A DNA stretch of 64,000 bases, taken from contig NZ_MJGC01000077.1 of assembly GCF_001746915.1 (NCBI RefSeq), positions 124,001 through 188,000 of the forward strand. Reading direction: 5' to 3'. Made by a program: the position numbers and the translations under genes. The notes under the pieces were generated by a model, which ran no database searches, had not been told where the DNA came from, and saw only the letters and a list, made by a program, of their open reading frames with translations. Numbering within the stretch: the stretch's first letter is position 1; each line of letters opens with the position of its first letter. Shown in pieces: positions 16,005 through 24,612 of this stretch. This stretch comes from Desertifilum tharense IPPAS B-1220 (lineage in GTDB: Bacteria; Cyanobacteriota; Cyanobacteriia; Cyanobacteriales; Desertifilaceae).

Positions 16005-17437
16005 CGCCGATTTTGCGAAACAACAGTTAACCAATCTGCGCCAATGCGGAGGGTTAAATCCGAATCAATATCCCCGGTTGAAGTTGCCTCAATGCGTCCA
16101 ATCCCTAATACGCTTTGCAGGTGTTGCGCGCTTTTAATGTCGCCTTTTTGGACAATGATTTGGGTTTGATGCAGGCGGGGTAAATTGCGATTCGCGTAGG
16201 AATCGCGCACAAAGTATAAATCCTGATAGCCTTGTTCCTCTAAATAGGTGGCTAACTGTTCGCTGGCGGTCGGAGAACCCGTCGCATTGTCAATGGCAAT
16301 CTTTAACCCAGTCAAGTCTCGCTGGCCTGTAGGATTTTTCGGATCGCCCCATTGGGTAGTCATCCAGTGGCGCTGAAAATAGTCGCGTAAGATGCGATCG
16401 CGATCGGCAGCTTCCACCAGCCAATAACTGGTTGGGTACTCCAGGCGATCGCTATAGCGACCCGGTAACATCACCATCTTAAACCCCTCCGGTGGCGTCT
16501 TGAGTCCAAACGACATCAACGCCAGCAACTCATCGGAACTCAGATTCGTATCCACATACTTTTGCATCACCTGCAAAATTTTGGGCAAGCGCGGTAACAC
16601 GGTCGGATTGCTAAACCGATGGCGCAGCGCCTTAATCAGCAGTTGTTGACGTTGCACCCGACCAATATCCCCAAACTCATCGGAACGAAACCGGACAAAC
16701 TCCTCAGCCTGCTGTCCGTTCAGCGTTTGCCATCCCGGAGACAAATTAATGGTCAGATTTTGCGTATAGTCCACATAGGACATCGGACGCTCGACAAACA
16801 CCTCTACCCCATCCACCAAATCCACCAACTCGCGAAACGCCCCCGTACTAATCCGGATATAACGCTCAATTGGCAATTGGTTAAACGTCTGACTCATCAC
16901 TTGCAGCGATAAATCAGCACCCCCTAGCGCATTGACCTGGCTCATTTTCACCCAACCCAACTCCGGCACCAGCGCTTGCGTATCGCGGGGAATTGAGAGG
17001 ATATTCACCGAATCACTATTCGGATCGAGACGCAACAGCAAAATGGTATCGCTGCGACCCGAAAATGGGTCTTTTGCGATCGCAGAAGGCGCAAGTTCGC
17101 CATCAATTCCCAAGATCAAGAGATTCACTGGACGAGTGAGGCGAAACTGAAAGCGAGACTGCCAAAACTCAAACAGCGAGAACCCCTGGGGTTGCTGCGG
17201 AAAACTCAGATAAACAGGCGGTTCCGGCGCTAACACAGCAACCATTGCCCCCAACGTTGCCGAAACGGTCGTGGTAATCGTCAGAATGCAACTCCAAAAC
17301 AACCAAGGCGGGGTTGTGAGTCGGATGGGGGATGGACGAGCAGCAAAAGACGATCTAGAGTGCGAAGGGCGCATTCCCCCGCGTTGCAAGGCAATTTTCC
17401 TAGACGGTTTAGGCTGACGATTTGTAATTCTGGCCAC
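16001..17437 (-). CDS. LCP-family (LytR-CpsA-Psr) glycopolymer ligase
   Basis: LCP proteins attach polyprenyl-linked glycopolymers to the cell wall or related acceptors outside the membrane. The 478-residue chain has a basic N-terminus, one membrane helix (about 42-70), the LCP core (about 105-270) with VNLLILGIDG, GRSDTILLLRLDP, LSIPRDTQ, YIRISTGAFRELVDLVDGV, and AEEFVRFRSDEFGDIGRVQRQQ, and a C-terminal LytR_C-like domain (about 365-455). The key Arg and Asp residues of the phosphate-binding pocket are present. The start codon is GTG at 17437; ATG at 17374 would shorten the cytoplasmic tail by 21 residues and is an alternative. It overlaps the 44-residue gene downstream. Confidence 0.9.
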   Translation of the reverse strand: MARITNRQPKPSRKIALQRGGMRPSHSRSSFAARPSPIRLTTPPWLFWSCILTITTTVSATLGAMVAVLAPEPPVYLSFPQQPQGFSLFEFWQSRFQFRLTRPVNLLILGIDGELAPSAIAKDPFSGRSDTILLLRLDPNSDSVNILSIPRDTQALVPELGWVKMSQVNALGGADLSLQVMSQTFNQLPIERYIRISTGAFRELVDLVDGVEVFVERPMSYVDYTQNLTINLSPGWQTLNGQQAEEFVRFRSDEFGDIGRVQRQQLLIKALRHRFSNPTVLPRLPKILQVMQKYVDTNLSSDELLALMSFGLKTPPEGFKMVMLPGRYSDRLEYPTSYWLVEAADRDRILRDYFQRHWMTTQWGDPKNPTGQRDLTGLKIAIDNATGSPTASEQLATYLEEQGYQDLYFVRDSYANRNLPRLHQTQIIVQKGDIKSAQHLQSVLGIGRIEATSTGDIDSDLTLRIGADWLTVVSQNRR

Positions 17438-17582
17438 TCTGGTATTGACTCGCTACGCGCAACTCAACGCCCATTTTAAGGAAGAGTCGGGAAATTCGCG
17501 CCCTTCGCGGACAGAAATCTTGTCGGATAGACTGCGGCAAGCTTACCTTGGTGACTAATGGTTTCACAGTGAAAACACCCCT

Positions 17583-18644
17583 ATGACTCAATCTCTCATC
17601 CCCGTAATTCTGGCTGGTGGTAAAGGAGAACGCTTTTGGCCGGTGAGTCGCAAGCATCGCCCCAAGCAGTTTCTCTGTCTGGATGGCAGCGGTCAGAGTT
17701 TATTGCAAAATACGGCAAATCGCCTGTTACAGCTTTGTGACAGTTGGGAAAATTTGTGGGTTTGTACGTCTTTACAACTGGCCGATGGGGTAGAAGAACA
17801 GCTTCCCCAACTGCCGGAGGCGAACCTGTTGGCAGAACCCGAAGGTCGCGATACGGCCCCGGCTTTGGCTTGGGCGACCTTAGAAGTCTGCAAGCGCTAC
17901 GGGGAAGATGCAGTCATCGGCTTTTTTCCAGCGGATCATTGGATTGGCAACGAACCCGCCTATCGCCAGACAATTGAGGCGGCCGTGCAACAGGCGATCG
18001 CGCAACCTGCTATTGTCACCCTAGGAATCAAGCCCAACTATCCCTCGACAGGCTACGGCTATATTGAACAAGGCGAAAAAACGGGCACCTTTAACGACTT
18101 ACCCGTCTACCGCGTCAACTGCTTTCGCGAAAAACCCGATACTGCAACCGCCCAAAGCTTCATCGACCAAGGTAACTTTAGCTGGAATAGCGGCATGTTT
18201 ATTTTCCGGGCGGGAGTGGTTCTTAAAGAATTGCAAACCCACGCGCCTGAAATTCTCGAACCTCTGCAAGCCAAAGGCATAGCCGCGTATTCTGAATTAC
18301 CCAAAATTTCCATTGATTACGCTTTGATGGAGAAAACCCAACTGGCTTACGTGCTACCTGCCGATTTTGGGTGGGATGACTTGGGAGACTGGAATGCCAT
18401 GTCTCGCCTATTGCAAGGCGACCAACCCAATGTCGAACTCGCCAATCATGTTTGTTTAGATAGCACCAATGCGATTCTCTACAACACGGCAGAAGATGAA
18501 GTTATCGTTACAATCGGTTTAGAGGATATTGTCGTTGTGCGCGATCGCAATGTCACCCTCATCGTTAAAAAAGACCGCACCCAAGACATCAAAAAAGTGC
18601 TAGGTCAAATCAAAGATAACCCGCAATACCACCACCTCCTCTAA
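17583..18644 (+). CDS. manC: Mannose-1-phosphate guanylyltransferase
   Basis: Makes GDP-mannose from mannose-1-phosphate and GTP, feeding mannose, fucose and rhamnose residues to polysaccharides. It has the nucleotidyltransferase signature PVILAGGKGERFWPVSRKHRPKQF at residues 7-30 (LAGGKGERFWP as the GTP loop), FFPADHWIG with the metal-binding Asp, SWNSGMFIFRAGVV, and FGWDDLGDW. At 353 residues it is the single-domain type without the phosphomannose isomerase half. It is divergent from the LCP gene across 145 bp, and the ABC1 kinase follows 33 bp downstream on the same strand. Confidence 0.93.
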   Translation: MTQSLIPVILAGGKGERFWPVSRKHRPKQFLCLDGSGQSLLQNTANRLLQLCDSWENLWVCTSLQLADGVEEQLPQLPEANLLAEPEGRDTAPALAWATLEVCKRYGEDAVIGFFPADHWIGNEPAYRQTIEAAVQQAIAQPAIVTLGIKPNYPSTGYGYIEQGEKTGTFNDLPVYRVNCFREKPDTATAQSFIDQGNFSWNSGMFIFRAGVVLKELQTHAPEILEPLQAKGIAAYSELPKISIDYALMEKTQLAYVLPADFGWDDLGDWNAMSRLLQGDQPNVELANHVCLDSTNAILYNTAEDEVIVTIGLEDIVVVRDRNVTLIVKKDRTQDIKKVLGQIKDNPQYHHLL

Positions 18645-18677
18645 GCTGCCCATACTCCCACCTCTAACCCCTTAATT

Positions 18678-20363
18678 ATGCTATCCCTTACCAAAACGAG
18701 TTCTCGGCAAAGAGAGATCCTAGAAGTAGTCTTCCGCAACGGCTGGGACTACATGAGAGGTCTACTCACAGGGGGTAAAGCCAGCAAACCCCAGTTACCC
18801 TCACCGGAAGTTCTGCGAAACATCCTCATTGAGTTGGGGCCCGTCTATGTCAAGTTAGGACAACTCCTCAGTACCCGTCCTGACTTGCTTCCAGGGCGCT
18901 ATATTGATGCCCTTTCTACCCTGCAAGCGCAAGTTCCCGCCGTCGCTTGGCCAGAAATCGAGGTTCTAATTCGCCAGCAGTTAAACGGCCCTTTAGAAGA
19001 AATCTTCGCAGAACTCAACCCCCAACCCGTCGCCGCCGGTTCCATCGCCCAAACCCACAAAGCGACGCTAGCCGATGGTCGTAAAGTCGCCATTAAAGTG
19101 CAGCGGCCGGGTATTGATTTGGTGATTGCCCAGGATATCGCTTTAATTAAGGGATTAGCAGAACTCGTTTCAATCAGCGATTTTGGGTCTGATTTTGACC
19201 TCGTGGCTTTAGCCGATGAATTTAGCAAAGCCTTACTCGCAGAACTAGACTTTACCCAAGAAGCCAGCTTTGCAGACCAACTCCGCCGCAACCTCTCCAC
19301 CAGCCGTTGGTTTGACCCCAAACAAGTTGTTGTTCCTCAAATCTACTGGAACCTAACCAACAAGAAACTCCTGGTGATGGAGTGGCTAGACGGCGTACCC
19401 ATCCTCTCTTCGAGTCTATCGGCCTCCCAGCATTTGGCAGGTTCGAGAACCAATGGCACAACCGATGCCGCCGTTGTCGCCGAACAGCGTCGCGCCGTCA
19501 CCACGCTGCTATTCCGCGCTTTCTTCCAACAAATCTACATTGATGGCTTCTTCCATGCCGACCCGCATCCCGGCAATTTGTTCTATCTCGATGATGGTCG
19601 CGTTGCCTTATTAGATTGTGGCATGATTGGGCGTTTAGACCCGCGCACCCAGCAAATTCTCACCGAGATGTTATTGGCAATTGTCGATATTGATTCTCAG
19701 CGCTGCGCCCAATTAACCTTACAACTGGCCGAGTCTAGCCCGCGCGTTAATCTCGCCCGTTTAGAAAGCGACTATGACCGAATGCTGCGGAAATATTACA
19801 ACCTCAGCCTCTCGGAAATTAAGTTTAGCGAAGTCATTTATGAAGTCTTAGATGTTTCGCGCAACAATAAAGTAATTTTACCGGGTAGCATGGGCTTATA
19901 TGCCAAAGCGCTAGCCAATTTAGAAGGAGTAGCGCGGACATTTGACCCCGAAATTAATCTCTTAGATCAGATTAAACCGCTGATTACCGACTTATTCCGG
20001 CGACAGCTTTTAGGGGATGACCCCTTACAAACGCTACTCAGAACCGCTTTAGATGTGAAGAGTTTGTCGTTGCAATCTCCCCGACAATTAGAGTTGTTGC
20101 TGGATAGGATGACCTCGGAGACAATGCACTGGAATTTAACGCTGCGAGATTTAGACCCGTTACGTCGCAGCTTAGATGATTCTGCCAATCGTCTCTCGTT
20201 TAGTATTGTCGTCGGTTCTCTAATTATGGGTGCGGCAATTATTTCCGCAAAAGCCCAAACCGCCCAATTACTCGTACCCAGCAATGCCTTATTTGCGGCT
20301 GCAAGTTTCTTAGGACTCTGGCTAATTGTCAGTATTTTACGTTCGGGAAGATTGCGGTCTTGA
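18678..20363 (+). CDS. ABC1/UbiB-family atypical kinase
   Basis: A 561-residue ABC1 (AarF/UbiB/ADCK) protein, a protein-kinase-like ATPase linked to quinone biosynthesis or, in phototrophs, tocopherol and plastoquinone metabolism. The KxGQ motif is seen in GPVYVKLGQLLSTRPDLLP (about 53-71). The Ala-rich nucleotide loop is PVAAGSIAQTH, the ATP-binding Lys is in VAIKVQRPG, and the catalytic loop is FHADPHPGNLFYLDDGRVALLDCGMIGRL. Two hydrophobic segments near the C-terminus (SFSIVVGSLIMGAAIISA and AASFLGLWLIVSILRS) anchor it to membrane. The KxGQ and AAGS features argue for a genuine UbiB rather than a canonical kinase. Confidence 0.93.
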   Translation: MLSLTKTSSRQREILEVVFRNGWDYMRGLLTGGKASKPQLPSPEVLRNILIELGPVYVKLGQLLSTRPDLLPGRYIDALSTLQAQVPAVAWPEIEVLIRQQLNGPLEEIFAELNPQPVAAGSIAQTHKATLADGRKVAIKVQRPGIDLVIAQDIALIKGLAELVSISDFGSDFDLVALADEFSKALLAELDFTQEASFADQLRRNLSTSRWFDPKQVVVPQIYWNLTNKKLLVMEWLDGVPILSSSLSASQHLAGSRTNGTTDAAVVAEQRRAVTTLLFRAFFQQIYIDGFFHADPHPGNLFYLDDGRVALLDCGMIGRLDPRTQQILTEMLLAIVDIDSQRCAQLTLQLAESSPRVNLARLESDYDRMLRKYYNLSLSEIKFSEVIYEVLDVSRNNKVILPGSMGLYAKALANLEGVARTFDPEINLLDQIKPLITDLFRRQLLGDDPLQTLLRTALDVKSLSLQSPRQLELLLDRMTSETMHWNLTLRDLDPLRRSLDDSANRLSFSIVVGSLIMGAAIISAKAQTAQLLVPSNALFAAASFLGLWLIVSILRSGRLRS

Positions 20364-20646
20364 TAAGTGACGAGTAAGTATACATGAGGAATAGTTAACG
20401 TATCTAACTGTCACACCACTTGCTCAAGAATAATAGGTGTTGTTAAATCGGGGGATGAATCAGAGGGAAATTGGAGTGGAAGTATAGCTATCAGCCCGAT
20501 AGAGGTGTTATGCGGAAAAAATCTATCTAATCTATAGTTAGACACAAACACCAATCCTTCTGATGAAAGCTGGTTGCCTATCTAGATTGATACAAGATAA
20601 CATATGAAAAGCTGCGTTCTAACAATACTTAGTCAGAGAACCACCA

Positions 20647-21456
20647 ATGCTGTCTGAAAGCAATAGAGTTCACCAGGTAGATAAAAAATTCGATACTGAC
20701 GTTTCTAATGAGGAATTTAAAAACCAACTGTTCATTCGTCTCATTGCCTTGAAAAAGCAGTTTACTAAAATTGATTTCAGTTATTCAATCTTTGACACTT
20801 GCTATCTTCGGAACTGTCAGTTTGATACATGCGACTTCACTGGATGTCGTTTTGTTGGAACTAATTTATCCGGTGCGAAGTTCACTAATTGTGAATTTAT
20901 GTATGCCACTTTTGAGAAAACATTTATCGACAAATATATTTTGGATCAAGAGTGCCCAGAGGAAGAAAATCTCAAGCTGAAGTTTGCACGGTCACTCCGA
21001 ATGAATTACCAATCTCTCGGAGATGCAGAATCTGCTAATAAAGCAATGAGCGTAGAGCTAAAAGCTACTGAAGAACACTTGTATAAGTCGTGGCACGATA
21101 ATTCAACCTATTACAGGAACAAATATAAGGGATGGGAACGGGTTAAAGCATTTATGCAATGGGTTCAATTTAAATTGCTTGATCTTATATGGGGTAACGG
21201 TGAAAGTCTTTGGAAGCTAGTACGAGCAATTCTTATTATATTTGTTCTCATGACTTTAAGTGATGTTTTTGTATTTAAAGATTATCAGCGTATTGATAGC
21301 TATATACAATCAGTTTTTAAGGCACCCCAAATCTTTTTCGGAACGCTCTCTCCATCAAATTATCCGAGTTCATACCTCACAGTAATCTTATTTATCAGGT
21401 TAGTTGCCTTTGGCTTTTTTATGTCAATTCTTATCAAACGATTTAATCGGCGCTAG
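20647..21456 (+). CDS. Pentapeptide-repeat two-helix channel-like membrane protein
   Basis: A 269-residue protein. Pentapeptide repeats cover about 43-92 (IDFSYSIFDTCYLRNCQFD, GTNLSGAKFTNCEF). A helical linker with the pattern NYQSLGDAESANKAMSVE follows, then WGNGESLWK and two membrane helices, about 190-210 and 243-263, separated by a short loop (FFGTLSPSNYPSS). Pentapeptide proteins with this linker and a two-helix, Ion_trans_2-like end are known; here the pore loop lacks the TVGYG selectivity motif. It is the first gene of a compact AT-rich operon with a nucleotidyltransferase and a small protein, and is the probable membrane effector. The composition differs from the flanking genes, suggesting transfer. 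Confidence 0.75.
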   Translation: MLSESNRVHQVDKKFDTDVSNEEFKNQLFIRLIALKKQFTKIDFSYSIFDTCYLRNCQFDTCDFTGCRFVGTNLSGAKFTNCEFMYATFEKTFIDKYILDQECPEEENLKLKFARSLRMNYQSLGDAESANKAMSVELKATEEHLYKSWHDNSTYYRNKYKGWERVKAFMQWVQFKLLDLIWGNGESLWKLVRAILIIFVLMTLSDVFVFKDYQRIDSYIQSVFKAPQIFFGTLSPSNYPSSYLTVILFIRLVAFGFFMSILIKRFNRR

Positions 21457-21458
21457 TT

Positions 21459-22094
21459 ATGCATATTTATGGATTCGGTTCCATATGCCGTGGAGAGATA
21501 TCTCTAGGCTCAGACATTGATATCCTGGCAATTGTAGAAAGTTATGACTCTCGTATCGATCCAAATACTTTCTCAGTCTATTCTTACAAGAGAATTCAAG
21601 AACTTTGGCTGGAAGGTAATCCTTTTGCATGGCATCTATCACTTGAGTCACGGCTTCTTTTTTCATCAGACAAACTTGACTATCTAAAAGTCTTGGGAAC
21701 CCCAGAAAATTATAAAAACTGTGTTCGAGACTGTGAAAAGTTCTTTTCACTGTTTCGTGAAGCTCATGCTTCGATAATTACAAGTAACAATAGTAGAGTG
21801 TTTGATTTGTCTACTGTGTTTTTAAGTATAAGAAATATTGCAACCTGCTTCTCCCTTGGTGTCATAGAACAACCTGACTTCTCTAGGAACTCCGCGCTTC
21901 GCTTGGGAGTTAATAGTATTCCACTTGCATTAGATACATACCATATTTTAGAGAGAGCTAGAATATTATGCACAAGGGGGTACGGCAAAAACATAACAGA
22001 TGATGAAATAGATACTACGCTCCGCCGACTAAATGAAATACATAAGTGGATGTATAACTTAGTAGAAAAAGCTAAAGAACATGAACGAGTTTAA
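21459..22094 (+). CDS. MNT-type nucleotidyltransferase with helical C-terminal domain
   Basis: A 211-residue protein whose first 25 residues contain the Pol-beta superfamily signature FGSICRGEISLGSDIDIL: GS at 7-8 and the metal Asp pair at 19 and 21, matching the GSx10DxD form of MNT antitoxins and aminoglycoside nucleotidyltransferases. The rest is mostly helical and includes FLSIRNIATCFSLG and PDFSRNSALRLG, resembling the C-terminal helical domain of kanamycin-type NTases; no RxxxxH HEPN motif is seen. The start ATG is 2 bases after the stop of the channel-like gene, and its own 3' end overlaps the next gene by 14 bp, so translational coupling is likely. The substrate is unknown. Confidence 0.78.
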   Translation: MHIYGFGSICRGEISLGSDIDILAIVESYDSRIDPNTFSVYSYKRIQELWLEGNPFAWHLSLESRLLFSSDKLDYLKVLGTPENYKNCVRDCEKFFSLFREAHASIITSNNSRVFDLSTVFLSIRNIATCFSLGVIEQPDFSRNSALRLGVNSIPLALDTYHILERARILCTRGYGKNITDDEIDTTLRRLNEIHKWMYNLVEKAKEHERV

Positions 22095-22371
22095 TAATCG
22101 CATTGCAGCTCAAAGGCAAATTCTTCAGATAGTGAACCGTAAACGATGGGAGAAAGAAGAGCTGTTAGGGCTTTCAAGTAAGGCAATTGAGAGGTGGGTT
22201 TCTGTTAACCAGATTAATCCGGAATTACGCTTAGTAGAGCTTATTATTACTGCTTCTGGAAAGCTCTTCTTTCTCGCTAACAAGAGCCAAGAACAAATTT
22301 CCGAAGAATATAAGATGATCTCTAGAGAAATCGCGGATATTTCCAGAGCTATTGAGCTGGAAATTGGCTAA
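22081..22371 (+). CDS. Small helical protein, third gene of the NTase operon
   Basis: A 96-residue protein starting inside the last 14 bases of the nucleotidyltransferase gene. It is charged and predicted helical throughout (IAAQRQILQIVNRKRWEKEE, AIERWVSVNQ, EQISEEYKMISREIADISRA). The last 40 residues could form a coiled coil. No membrane segment, metal motif or known catalytic motif is visible, and I do not recognise the family. Overlap with the NTase gene suggests it acts with that enzyme, as an antitoxin, adaptor or sensor. Confidence 0.65.
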   Translation: MNEFNNRIAAQRQILQIVNRKRWEKEELLGLSSKAIERWVSVNQINPELRLVELIITASGKLFFLANKSQEQISEEYKMISREIADISRAIELEIG

Positions 22372-22579
22372 CAAATCGTTGCAGCAGCTTCTGATAGGTA
22401 CTCATCCCCCAACTGACAATCGGCGCTAGCTCTTTCAGAGCCGCTCCTCTAACGCAGCAGCGCTTCGCTATCGCACCTCGGACGATCAGGAAAAGCGATC
22501 GCACTCAGCCATAAGGACTAGCAACGCTCCCCGCTTCGCTTTATTCTGGGAAAGAACCCAAAATAACGATTCGGGCATT

Positions 22580-23314
22580 ATGGTAGGAACCTCACAACCC
22601 TCATTGCGAGAACAGCAACACCCCCTGATCCGCCAGCTAGCGGATATGCTGGAACGGGTGTGGCAGACGCATCTTGACCTTTCTCCCTACGAGTTACCTA
22701 GCGAACTGGGGTATGTGGAAGGGCGTTTGGAGGGCGAAAAGCTGATTATTGAAAACAAGTGCTTTCAAACGCCGCAGTTTCGCAAAATTCACCTAGAGTT
22801 GGCTAGGGTGGGGACGATGTTGGATATTTTGCACTGCGTTATGTTTCCCCGTCCAGAGTATGCTATTCCTTTGTTTGGTTGCGATTTGGTGGGGGGACGC
22901 GGACAAATTAGCGCCGCGATCGCAGATTTGTCTCCCACAGGACGCGATCGCACTTTACCCTTAAACTATCAACAGGCTTTAAACGCTTTACCCAACCCAG
23001 AATTTTCCCAAGTTCGCGAGTTACCCCCTTGGGGCGATATCTTCTCGGAGTATTGTCTGTTTATCCGTCCGGCTGACCCCGCAGAAGATGCCCGGTTTCT
23101 GCAACGGGTAGAATCATTTGTGGACATTCATTGCCAAAACGCGATCGCGCAGCCACCCAGTTCTGAAGAACAAACCTTAGAATCCCTAGAAGGTCAGCGT
23201 CGCTACTGCTTGCAACAACAACAAAATGATAAAACTCGACGGGTTTTAGAAAAAGCCTTTGGGCCAGAATGGGCTGACAATTATATGACGACGGTTTTGT
23301 TTGACGCAATTTAA
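22580..23314 (+). CDS. pcyA: Phycocyanobilin:ferredoxin oxidoreductase
   Basis: PcyA carries out the four-electron reduction of biliverdin IXalpha to phycocyanobilin, the chromophore of phycobilisomes and phytochromes, using ferredoxin. The 244-residue protein is the normal length and carries the FDBR signature: NKCFQTPQFRKIHLELA, LDILHCVMFPRPEYAIPLFGCDLVGGRGQISAAIADLSP with the catalytic His, Glu and Asp region, and later FSEYCLFIRPADPAED. It is a strong marker of cyanobacterial origin. The 208 bp upstream hold a HIP1 site but no gene. A Dabb gene follows with only 3 bp between. Confidence 0.96.
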   Translation: MVGTSQPSLREQQHPLIRQLADMLERVWQTHLDLSPYELPSELGYVEGRLEGEKLIIENKCFQTPQFRKIHLELARVGTMLDILHCVMFPRPEYAIPLFGCDLVGGRGQISAAIADLSPTGRDRTLPLNYQQALNALPNPEFSQVRELPPWGDIFSEYCLFIRPADPAEDARFLQRVESFVDIHCQNAIAQPPSSEEQTLESLEGQRRYCLQQQQNDKTRRVLEKAFGPEWADNYMTTVLFDAI

Positions 23315-23317
23315 AGC

Positions 23318-23617
23318 ATGATTGAGCATATTGTTTTGTTTAAGTGGCAGCCAGACACCTCCCCAGAAGCGATCGCCACAATTATAGAAGCCCTCAAAAG
23401 CTTGCAGGATAAGATTCCCGGAATTGTAGACCTAAGCTGTGGGGAAAACTTTTGCGAACGGTCTAAAGGCTTTACGCATGGCTTAGTGGTTCGGTTTGTC
23501 GATCGAGCCGCCTTAGAAAATTACGGCCCCCATCCCGAACACCAGGCAATCGTGCAAGAGTTGATTAAACCTGTTTTGCTGGATATTTTAGCGCTAGATT
23601 TTGCAATTGAGTGCTGA
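23318..23617 (+). CDS. Dabb-domain (dimeric alpha/beta barrel) protein
   Basis: A 99-residue stress-responsive A/B barrel protein. It has the family opening MIEHIVLFKWQPDTSPEAI with the conserved His and Phe/Lys pattern, then LKSLQDKIPGIVDLSCGENFCER and the later GLVVRFVDRAALENYGPHPEHQAIV, where the HPEHQ segment is typical. Dabb proteins form dimers; some are cyclases or decarboxylases, most are uncharacterised. It starts 3 bp after pcyA stops, so they form an operon, but a link to bilin synthesis is unproven. Confidence 0.88.
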   Translation: MIEHIVLFKWQPDTSPEAIATIIEALKSLQDKIPGIVDLSCGENFCERSKGFTHGLVVRFVDRAALENYGPHPEHQAIVQELIKPVLLDILALDFAIEC

Positions 23618-23809
23618 GTGGGGAAAGAAGGGAATTGGGAGATGGGGGTGAGGGGTTAAGAAAGAACGATATCTTCTGGATGTGCTTTAGCGGGATGCCA
23701 CTTGAGTCAGCGCCGTTCGCCGGAAACTGCGTGTGAATACTCCAAACAAGGATGTTATCGCAACATTCAACCTGTAAAACTATGAATCGCCGCCCCATTC
23801 GCTTTCATC

Positions 23810-24511
23810 ATGCAAAATCAACAGCCACCCATTTTATTCGACCAAAAGGCCGCTGCTTCCTACGACCAGCAAACCGATCTTTTGGCGGGGCGCGAGGCAC
23901 TATTCTCGTTAATGTGCCTGATTCTCTCAGAGCTTCCGGCTGATGCACGGATTCTGTGCGTTGGTGCAGGAACCGGAACGGAAATGATCGTTCTGGCGCA
24001 AGCCTTTCCGCAATGGCAGTTCACCGCTGTCGAGCCGGCACCGGCGATGCTGGATATTTGTCGTCAAAAAGCCGAACAAAGCGGTATCGCCCCACGTTGC
24101 ACGTTCCACGAAGGTTATCTCGATTCACTGCCCGCATCTGACCTGTTCGATGCGGCGACTTGCCTATTGGTCTCTCAGTTCTTAAAGCAAGCCGAAGAGC
24201 GGAGCCACTTTTTCGGACAAATCGCGCAACGCCTTCACCCTGGTGGAGTTTTGATCAATGCCGATTTGGTTCTGGGTCTGTCGCCTCCGGTTTATCAGAG
24301 CTTGATTGAAGTTTGGCTGCGAATGCGAGGCTCCGGCTGGAGTGAGGAAGACATCGAAAAGATGCGTGCTGGTTGGAATTTACACATCGCGACTTTAACA
24401 CCATCTGAAGTCGAAGCAATAATCACAGCGGGTGGCTTCGATACTCCGGTATTGTTTTTCCAAACCCTGTTCATTCACGCTTGGTTTTCAAAGCGAACAG
24501 CACCGGGTTAA
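23810..24511 (+). CDS. Class I SAM-dependent methyltransferase
   Basis: A 233-residue Rossmann-fold methyltransferase with motif I ARILCVGAGTGTEMIVLAQ (about 46-64), motif II FTAVEPAPAMLDICRQKAEQ, and motif IV-like FDAATCLLVSQFL, followed by HPGGVLINADLVLG. The C-terminal part is helical. The substrate is unknown. Its wording and codon use (many GCC, CTG and CCG codons) look somewhat more proteobacterial than the neighbours, so acquisition by transfer is possible. It is separated from the Dabb gene by 192 bp that begin with a G-rich repeat fragment. Confidence 0.82.
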   Translation: MQNQQPPILFDQKAAASYDQQTDLLAGREALFSLMCLILSELPADARILCVGAGTGTEMIVLAQAFPQWQFTAVEPAPAMLDICRQKAEQSGIAPRCTFHEGYLDSLPASDLFDAATCLLVSQFLKQAEERSHFFGQIAQRLHPGGVLINADLVLGLSPPVYQSLIEVWLRMRGSGWSEEDIEKMRAGWNLHIATLTPSEVEAIITAGGFDTPVLFFQTLFIHAWFSKRTAPG

Positions 24512-24612
24512 AATTCCCCAAAAAGCCGCCGAACAAGGGGTGGGAGTAGCAGTCGAACTTCCAATGTACGCTAAGGGCTAATTCCTGCGATCGCCCATGC
24601 CCTTTGCTAATA

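Noticed and set aside
15879..16169. 96-residue plus-strand frame across the LCP 3' end
   Set aside because: Lies wholly antisense to the LCP gene and the small coupled gene, with poor codon pattern.
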